A stretch of 64,000 nt of DNA from Zizania palustris. Taxonomy: Eukaryota > Streptophyta > Magnoliopsida > Poales > Poaceae. Where the stretch lies: the NCBI GenBank assembly GCA_019279435.1, contig JAAALK010000286.1, forward strand, positions 36,269,712 to 36,333,711, in the 5' to 3' direction. The number at the start of each line of letters is the position of its first letter. Position 1 is the stretch's first letter. The notes under the pieces are model-generated. The model saw only the letters and a program-made list of their open reading frames with translations, did not search any database and was not told the DNA's origin. Both the position numbers and the translations under genes were made by a program. Below are positions 54,891 through 61,937 of the stretch, one piece after another.

Positions 54891-55345
54891 CAACGATCGG
54901 TCGGACCGGCCATGTTGGCCCGGTTCAACCGGCTATTGCCAGTTGTCTGGCACAATTCGGTCTGACCGTCCTGACATGGTCGGTCACATCGGGTACGCAA
55001 GGGCGGTTGGACCGTGCTTACAAAGCTGGTCAGACCGACAATAGTATCCTCGGGTGTTACATCATCTTCAAACATCGGCTTTTCCTGCGCGCAGAATTTA
55101 CCTCTTCTGATTTGATAGCCTAATGCTTGTTGAGCCAAGTCATTTGCAAGTGAGTTGGCCTCTCTAGACACATGAGTAATCTCAAAATCATTAAAAGTAG
55201 AGATTAAGTCTAAACACTTGTCCAAGTAGCTATTTAGCAAACCGTTAAAACATTGGGAAAGATTGGCGACTTGTTGCATGACTAATAAAGAATCGCAGTA
55301 TGTGTGAACATATTTCACACCCATGGAGTTTAACAACTCAAGACC
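54890..55345 (-). pseudogene. Second (archaeal-type) RNase H C-terminus and palindromic linker
   Basis: The minus strand reads LLNSMGVKYVHTYCDSLLVMQQVA, SREANSLANDLAQQALGYQ (RNase H), then a linker (54890-55045) made largely of GGTCAGACC/GGTCGGACC-type words, the same as in this family's LTR, ending at a stop (54887). The upstream RNase H half and all of reverse transcriptase are missing because of the break at about 55345. Confidence 0.75.
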
Positions 55346-55465
55346 TAGTGCGGGCTGACCGACGTAGAGGAACCATGCTCGCGCCCTTCCGACTCGACAT
55401 GCTTTGGTGACTGGGTGTAGAGGACGCTAGCTTCTCGAACTAGGATCCCCACGGACAGCGCCAAC
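55346..55465 (-). other. Primer-binding site and 5' leader adjoining the LTR
   Basis: The minus strand after the LTR end reads GTTGGCGCTGTCCGTGGGGA (55446-55465), the form usual for Tat primer-binding sites, then a leader with ATG codons near 55390 and 55360. Cut at 55345. Confidence 0.65.
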
Positions 55466-56112
55466 TGTTGGGACGACGGATCGAACCAGCAGGTTTTGAG
55501 AGTGGTGGAATGCAATGTGTTCTGTATTCTTGGATCATGTGTCCTACAACTGTAGCTGGTGGCGGTATTTATAGGGCGCCTTGCCCTAAAGGGCCAGACG
55601 CCTCCAGCCTGCCAACCCCTACTCGACCGGACACTGGTCAATAGTACAGACAAAACAGACTCCACGTAGTACAGACAAAACGGACTCCATGTAGTACAGA
55701 CAGGAAGATTCAATTCTGACAGCGTATCAGCCGTGTCGGGCGCCGCCTGAGCCGCCCGACACAATGCAGACAATCACGATCCTGTCCCCCTATAGGCTTG
55801 ACTGGTCTTCTTCCCGCCAAGCCCCTCTCCGAGGCCGCTGCTCGGTCCGGAGGGACACCTTCGGCACCCAGGCCTCGGGAGGCGGCCTCCCGGCATCTTC
55901 AGTCTGGAGGGTGGCCTCCGGCTTCTGCCCGGTCACTCCTTCCCTGAGGACCTCTTCGGTGCGCCCCGGAGCCCCCGAAGGCCTCCGGCTTCCTTGCCCG
56001 AAGGTCCAGGTCCCTCCGGCTTGGGGCTTCGGGTCTCCCGGTAGCGGCTTCCCTCCAGAGCCGTACAGGCCTTCTCGCTCCCCTGCGGTCATCGGGATTA
56101 TGTCCCCCAACA
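55466..56112 (-). repeat. LTR of the aORF-bearing Tat element (647 bp)
   Basis: On the minus strand it starts TGTTGGGGGACATAATCCC and ends GTCGTCCCAACA, with the terminal inverted TGTTGG/CCAACA. TATA box (minus TATAAATA) at 55566-55573. The first part is filled with CCGAAG/CTTCGG words. The start is the same as that of the LTR at 2831-3326. Confidence 0.8.
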
Positions 56113-56123
56113 GTAGCCCCTCG
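56113..56123 (-). other. Polypurine tract
   Basis: The minus strand reads GCGAGGGGCTAC directly before the LTR start, the same motif as at 2821-2830. Confidence 0.65.
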
Positions 56124-56597
56124 CTTCTTCCCTCCTCGAGAGCCATGCGTAAGAGAGGGTGGAAGCGCATATGATAATTCCGATAACTTTTGTAAGAGAA
56201 ACGACTTACACAGAGGTGCCGGATCCAGCTGCGAAGCGATCCCCCTGATCGATCCGGAGGCGCTTTGAGGCCGCTGGGCACCCGGGACTCCGGGAGCCGG
56301 GAGCCAATTTCGGGGCACCCCCGGTAGGTCGAACACTCCCCTCCTTTCGAAGGGAGAAGTTTGACCGGTTGCGCGGGCGCCCAAGCGCCTTTGACCGCCA
56401 GGTACCGGTGCCCGAGGAGGTTAGGCAAAGCGTTACTTGGCGCAGTTAATGCGGCGTGCATGCAGGAGACACCAGGGAGGCGTGCCGTCAGGGACTGGCG
56501 CGCCCAATGCGCCGGTTGGACCTTAAATGCGAATGCAGCGCGACCGTTACGCGCGCGCACTGAGTGGAAGGAAGGTGGATCGGCGGTGGCCTTTGCG

Positions 56598-56607
56598 CTT
56601 AAATAGC
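56598..56607 (+). promoter_or_regulatory. TATA-like box of the antisense ORF
   Basis: CTTAAATAGC, about 120 bp upstream of the ATG at 56721, in a position equivalent to the TATA box at 2392-2399 of the other copy. Confidence 0.45.
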
Positions 56608-56720
56608 CCCTGCTACTCCGGTTAAGCCTCCTCCTGCCCACTTGCCCAGCTCTCTCTCCTTGCTCTCGACAACAAGCGCCTGCTCTCTGAGCTCTTGCTT
56701 CTTCCTTGTCTCCTTTCACC

Positions 56721-57832
56721 ATGGTGAAGGGTGTAGCCCCTACCGTGGCGGTGGATCCTTGTTTCTTGCGACGCCAAGTGGCGGCGGCGGCAGCAGCGGC
56801 CACGATGGCGTCTGGTCCCGGAGAGGCACGTGACTCGAGGGAGCTCCGCCCCGCTTTGGAGTGGTTCCGGGAGCAAACTCTAGAGCTCGGGCCGTCGGCG
56901 TGCACAGACACATCTATCGAGCAGGTGACCAGGGGCCGCCTTGGCCCCGAAGTGCCGGTGAGGAAGCCAGGACGGGAATCGGTCCCACAGCCGCAGGAAG
57001 GAGAGGTCGTCGTCTTCGAGGCCTTCTTCGACGCGGGGTTGGGGTTTCCTGCTTCAGAGCTCCTCGCCGGGGTGCTGGATGCCTTCCACCTGGAGCTCCC
57101 GCAGCCGTCCCCGAATGCCGTGGCCCGCCTTGCTATTTTCGAGTGGGCCATGGACGCCGAAGGCTGCGAGGGGAGGGCGGAGGTCTTCGCGCAGATGCAT
57201 GAGGCCCTCTGTCAGCCGAAGAAGAAGGGGAGCCAGATTCTGGCCTTCGGGAGCATCAACTTCCAGCTCCGGAGGAAGTATGCAGATTCCTTTCCGGCGA
57301 AGGCCACCAATGAGAGGTGGTACTCCAAGTGGGTGAACCGCTGGTTCTACGTCCGCGTGGGACTTGACTCCGGGCTCGCCGGGCCTCCGCGCCATATCTG
57401 GTTCCGAAGGGAGGCGCGCATCGGGGCCAGCGCCGGCTCGGTCTCTGCGAGGATTCAGCTCCTCTAGATTGTCACCCGCTGGATGAGCATGCGGGACTTG
57501 GCGGAGGAGTTCGTGGCCCTCGAAATCCCTCCGCTGAAGGAGGAGTGGTCGGCGTAGCTGCGGAGTAGCCAAGACGGGTCGACATCGGCGGAGCTCTCCC
57601 GACAGCTCGGTAAGTGTCTGTGCTCTTTAGATTTGCTTCCTTCTACTGCGCTCGGAGGGTGCGCCGGCCCTGACCCTCGAATGTAGGATCGCTCGTCGCC
57701 CGGACGCCCGAGGAGGTGGCCCGCATGGCAGAGAGGATCCTTGGAATCCCTACTCAAGCCAAATACACTCGGCGGCTGGAGCTGGTGGGCTTCTGGGAAC
57801 GATCCAACAGAGTGTGGGCAGCGCTATGTCAT
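56721..57832 (+). pseudogene. Antisense gene of a Tat element (putative gypsy-type transposon protein)
   Basis: ATG at 56721 (MVKGVAPTV), chosen because it is the first ATG after the TATA-like box. Ala-rich start, then GEVVVFEAFFDAGLGFP, ARLAIFEWAMDAEGCEGR, AFGSINFQLRRKYADSFPAK, WYSKWVNRWFYVRVGLDS and PRHIWFRREARIG, open for 249 codons to a TAG at 57465-57467. The frame continues as MSMRDLAEEFVALEIPPL with another stop (57555), then a predicted intron and exon 2 (VARTPEEVARMAERILG, ELVGFWERSNRVWAA) until truncation at about 57825. Homologous throughout to 150-2296. The pattern is that of a small eukaryotic gene carried antisense in a retrotransposon; function unknown. Confidence 0.7.
57610..57686 (+). 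other. Predicted spliceosomal intron in antisense gene (77 bp)
   Basis: GTAAGTGTCTG at the start and CGAATGTAG at the end, phase 1, joining AELSRQL to SLVARTPEEVARMAERILG. It matches the position, phase and length of the 76-bp intron at 1343-1418. Confidence 0.75.
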
Positions 57833-57984
57833 TGAATATTGAGAAGTGACAATAATCCTCACTCTTAGCTCTTTTATAAGTCATATAAAGCACAATTTTA
57901 GAAAGTGTCGAGTTAAGATATGTATTGTGTTCATTCTAAAATAAGCCAAGTCTTCAATGCATCTCCAAACTCCTATTAAGAAGT

Positions 57985-59351
57985 TTAAGCACTTTTTGGT
58001 ATCCAAGTCATGTTGTGTCCTTGAATATTAGTGACAAGAGATTTAGACTTCCAAATGGACTTTGAGATAGTATGTGATGAACTAATCACCTTAGTAGCAC
58101 AAGTTCCATTTTTACCATTCCGAAGCAAATCATAATTGAATGAAAAGTTTGGCTTCAAAATATTACCCATATGACAATTCTTACCGATATGTCCTTTTAC
58201 ATGGCAATTGTAGCAAATTCGGTTCTTTACATTGAGACTATTACTTGATGACTTTGTATTGATCTTCATTCTATATGTAAGAACATGAAGCAATCTCATG
58301 ATCCTTCCCATTACATCCATATCACTTTTTAATATATTTTCTTGTTCTTTCTCTTGGATGTGTTGCTTTATCATCAACCATATTGGAACATATATAGGCA
58401 TAGTGTCCCAATTTTGAGCACATGAAGTACTTCACATGAGCAAATTTAGTTTTCCTTTGTTGAATCTTGCTCATGTCTCTTTCTTCTTTCTTCATAGGAC
58501 AATCTTTCGAATAATGATCATCTCTCTTGCACTTGAAGCAAATGATGAGTCTTTTGCTTGTTTTGTTTTTCTATTTTATCCTTTGTATTCCTAGACTTGA
58601 TCTTACTATTTAAGTTTGCTTTAAGTCCATGACCCATGTGCTTCTCTTTTTCACCTAAAAAATCCAAGTCACATCTAGTTCTCGGGAAAATGTTTGCTTG
58701 AGAGTAACGGGGGTTAGCACAACTAAATTTAACATGAACTTGAGGCTCATAAGATTTTATCATTGCTATAATTACCTCTTGAGCTATTTATAACATGGAA
58801 TGTGAATCTACAATAGTTTCTTGAGTGCACAAGAGCTCATCATGATTTTCTTGTAGGTCCACATGCTTGTCAGTAAGCTCATCAAGTTGATTTTTTAGAT
58901 CAATAACTTCCTTCTCTAAAGGCGCTACACAAGAATTAGAGTTAGTAGCACAAATACTTTCAACATGATAATCATGTTCAATTTTTAGTTTCTTATAACT
59001 ATCAATTAATGATATATGAGATTCTTAAGCTTATTATGCTCACTTGTTAAGGCGTTTAGTTGTTTAATTTTGTCAACGAGGCGCTTCTCTTGTCTCTCAA
59101 GAGTTTCCTCTAGGTCTTCTATTGTGATCATGAGTTTGATTATTTTAGATATATCCTTTTTTGTTTAAATGATCAAACACAAACTCATTTCTAAAGATAT
59201 TATTATCATAATCATTATCACTTACCATTTTATTTTTACCTTTTGTTATAAGGCATGTTTATGTGTCGAAGTGAGAAGATGAACATCTTGGGGAAGATCA
59301 CTCTTTACTTGGCGTATGTCACTTATATTTTTTCTTTAATCATGTTAGTCT
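57985..59351 (-). pseudogene. Copia gag C-terminal half: coiled coil and zinc knuckle
   Basis: Minus-strand pieces: an AT-rich, Lys/Glu/Asn/Leu-rich stretch likely derived from a coiled coil (58800-59300, with stops), MIKSYEPQVHVKFSC...GHGLKANLNSK (58518-58763), then CYNCHVKGHIGKNC (CCHC knuckle) and GHNMTWIPKSA near 57985. Frames are interrupted in several places. Codon use is AT-rich, unlike the GC-rich Tat neighbours. Confidence 0.55.
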
Positions 59352-59468
59352 TGTTGACACTAAAATCTCCTAATAAAGTGCCAATCAACATTGACGCCGA
59401 TTCGACGATCTAAAAGCGCCTAGATGCTTGACCTAGCTTGCCAAACACCAAACGACACTGACATCGTG

Positions 59469-60379
59469 TGATGAGGACATCACTTCACATGATACACACA
59501 TGGAGCCTCCACCTACAATTCAATTACAAGGACCAATCACACGCGCCCGTGCCCGTCGCTTGAACCATGAGGTTAATTCTTTCCTTAGCAACTATGTTAA
59601 TATTTGTTTGGACGGGATGCTACTGAATACTAGTGATATTTTGTTGCTTAGGAACATGGGAGATGGAATAGAAGAGTTGGAGTTGGAGACGGAGTCGCAT
59701 GGATGATTTGAAGTCAAGAATTCGCTGGTTCGGACTACATCAACCACCATGCACCAAAATGGGCATAACTTCCTCATACGAAGTCCGATTGGCGCGTTCT
59801 TGGACTTTTTGGAAATCTAAGGAGAAGACGGATCTTTTGCCGTTGGTTTCTTCTCATTGGGAGTCTCGAGCCGTCCTGTGTGTTTAAAATAGTCCTGCGT
59901 GAAAGAATTGGGCCGTGTTGGCCCATAGTCCGAGTCTGTACGTCTTCTAGCCCACAGCCCAAGTCTGTACGCCTTCCACAGGCTGCCCACGCCCTATATA
60001 TTCACTCCAGCCGCCTTTAGGGTTAGGTTTTGCTTTGTTTGCATCTACACTTGTGTGTTTAGATCCCGCCCCTTGCACCGGACCGATTGGCTGCTGCATA
60101 GGCGTTAGTGAAACCTCACCTTTTCATCGTTTGTCTGTGATTTGGCATTCGACTTGTATCCTTCCTGTTCTTGCTTGTGTTCTTAGGTTCGCTTGCAGGA
60201 ATTAGCCTTTGTGGCGAGGTCAATCGCGTCCTGCGTGGTTGATAACCAACGGAGATAGTGGTGTAACGATTGCAAGGTTTGGATCCGCCGGACCGGAGCC
60301 TTGGATCGCCAACGTCGAGATTCTCCACCAACCCAAGTTATCCTTTACCTAGCGGAAGATCGGGACCAATCCCCCATCA
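59469..60379 (+). repeat. CRM-like solo LTR nested in the Tat solo LTR (911 bp)
   Basis: It starts TGATGAGGACATCACTTC and ends CCAATCCCCCATCA, with the inverted terminal TGATG/CATCA and target duplication TCGTG (59464-59468, 60380-60384). Its start and 3' end (AAGATCGGG) match the CRM-like LTRs at 13344 and 19832, but much of the rest is diverged, so it is a related family. Confidence 0.85.
59470..59706 (+). pseudogene. LTR-encoded tail of a CRM-like polyprotein
   Basis: Frame open from the second base of the LTR: GAT GAG GAC ATC (DEDI), then MEPPPTIQLQGPITRARARR, LNHEVNSFLSNYVN, ending at 59704-59706 (stop). It parallels the tail encoded in the CRM-like 3' LTR (DEDI, then GPMTRARARELNYLVNSFL). 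The upstream polyprotein is absent because the element is reduced to a solo LTR. Confidence 0.75.
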
Positions 60380-61233
60380 TCGTGTTCCGGTGATACTCAA
60401 CCATGATGAGGAAATTAGGGTTGAGTTGCCAGGCAACCAAACCGTGCCACGAGGGGTGATCTAGTTAGCTAAGAGAGGGGTGGTCAGACCGATCGTGCTG
60501 TGGTGGTCAGACCGACGACTAGGGAAAAAACAGCCTAGATCACCGACGATCTCCTTGTCGATGACGACTCAGTGCAGGGGCTTCTTGGTGATGAAGAAGG
60601 ATGTATTGGCCCCTGCAAAACACATAGCAACAGTGGCAACTCGGTCTAGAGACCGGATTACCTAGGTAAACCGATAAAAACCCGTTATGGGGGTGAGATG
60701 GATGATTCACAAGCGAATCAATAAGGATTACCTCAATTACGACACGATGGACCGGGGGAAGGCGGAAACTAGCATAGATGGACAAGCTATGGCTAAACCT
60801 AGGGAAAAAGGATAGTAGATTGAAAAAAGAATGATTCTATGTTGGTAGATTAGATTGGAATAGAGTCTCCCACTTTCAATCGGCCTTGGCCCTTTATACA
60901 GGGGTTGGTATTGCTATCCCTGGACATTAATTACAGCATATATTGGTTAGGATATTAGTCCAAGTCATTAAAAAATAATTAGAGATAAAATACCCCAAAA
61001 TTACTTGTTTTAGGGTTGGACTCTGAGACTGTCGGTTAGTCCGGGCCTATGCGGCCGGTCAGACCAGGCATGGCTAGTCAGACTGAAGTGACACTACCGG
61101 TCAGACCGAAGGTCTACGGCCGGTCTGACCGGTCCTATACTGCCAGTTGGACCGGCCCTTGCTAGGGATAACACACATTTTCAGTTTTTGACAATTTTAG
61201 CAATTAGTGCCAAATTTTTCTATCAACAAGTCT

Positions 61234-61890
61234 CACAAGCACAAGTGTTAGTAGAAGTATGACAATGTGAATAATTATTCATATAATCATTAGATATTGA
61301 TAATTTAGTACTAGATTATATGAAATGGTTAATAGCGTATGTGGGTATGTAAGTTTCATTTCTATAGTTGTTGGAGTCCAAAGCATGAATTTTGTAATTG
61401 TTAACCTTACTCACCATTTCATTACCTTGTGTAGAATCATATATTGATGAAGGGGTTGACATAAAAATATTATCTTGACTATTTGAAATAACCACTTGAG
61501 TATCTTCATGAGTAGATGAAGTTGATCACTTCTCAAATGTTTCTTCTAATGATGCTTTTCATCATCACATTTGCACTTGTCATATTTTTCCTTGAGTGTA
61601 GTCCATATGAGATGAGCATCGTCAAGTGACATGATGAATTCAACTACATCATCACATATATAACTAAATAAGACATTAGAAGCTTGAGAATTAAGATGTA
61701 TGCATTTCTCTTCCTCTTCGAATGATAGAAATATATCGCTAGGAGGAGAAATGCTCATATCTAGAGTTCACTCTATTTGAGTACCTATAGTTCTAATGAT
61801 ATTGAACATGCATATACTCCAAGATAAATATTTCAAGCCATCTAGTAAAAGAGGTTCTATAAACATCTCACCACCCATTGACATCCTTAC
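61234..61890 (-). pseudogene. Copia gag N-terminal half
   Basis: An ATG near 61890 opens MSMGGEMFIEPLLLDGLKYLSW, the usual N-terminal Copia gag motif (target-Y/L-x-x-W). A frame change follows, then FSYICDDVVEFIMSLDDAHLIWTTLKEKYDKC (61546-61758), which matches the gag helix with W-T-L. Downstream come stops. The AGTCT duplication at 61229-61233 marks the Tat solo LTR insertion. Confidence 0.6.
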
Positions 61891-61924
61891 TCTCAAGACA
61901 GTGAAGCTTAAATGAGAGATCTTG

Positions 61925-61936
61925 CTCTGATACCAA
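61925..61936 (-). promoter_or_regulatory. Primer-binding site, right-hand Copia
   Basis: The minus strand reads TGGTATCAGAGC a base or two after the LTR end (TGTTTCA), complementary to initiator methionine tRNA. Confidence 0.8.
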
Positions 61937-61937
61937 T

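Larger units (their letters stand above)
51772..55345 (-). mobile_element. Truncated Tat-lineage Gypsy element, minus strand
   Basis: Contains the 3' LTR (51772-53058), polypurine tract (53059-53072), integrase and the second RNase H. It is cut at about 55345, where it joins the leader of another Tat element. It is related to the outer Tat element (integrase strongly similar; LTR start TGTTTATGGCAAAAATGG vs TGTTGATAGAAAAAATGG) but is a distinct family with different LTR repeats. Confidence 0.8.
55346..57825 (-). mobile_element. Second aORF-bearing Tat element, fragment with a shared LTR
   Basis: Minus-strand order: antisense gene region (57825 to 56721), polypurine tract (56113-56123), LTR (55466-56112), then a primer-binding site and leader (55346-55465). 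LTR and antisense ORF match the family at 1-3326. Having a polypurine tract on one side and a primer-binding site on the other means the LTR belonged to two tandem copies. Both outer ends are truncated. Confidence 0.75.
59352..61228 (-). repeat. Tat-family solo LTR, itself interrupted
   Basis: The + strand starts TGTTGACACTAAAATC and ends TTTTTCTATCAACA, with a perfect target duplication AGTCT (59347-59351, 61229-61233). On the minus strand the start TGTTGATAGAAAAATTTGGC resembles the outer Tat LTR. It is full of GGTCAGACC-type palindromes (60480-60515, 61055-61150). TATA box (minus TATAAAGG) at 60892-60899. About 960 bp remain after removing the nested LTR. Confidence 0.85.

Noticed and set aside
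55790..57151. 453-codon minus-strand ORF
   Set aside because: It spans an LTR, its polypurine tract and the antisense gene on the other strand, with no domain and biased composition; a shadow frame.
59469..60395. CRM-like solo LTR ending at 60395 (GGTGATA), by analogy with the TA end of the full element
   Set aside because: That end gives no target duplication, whereas 60379 gives a CA end, inverted TGATG/CATCA and the perfect duplication TCGTG.
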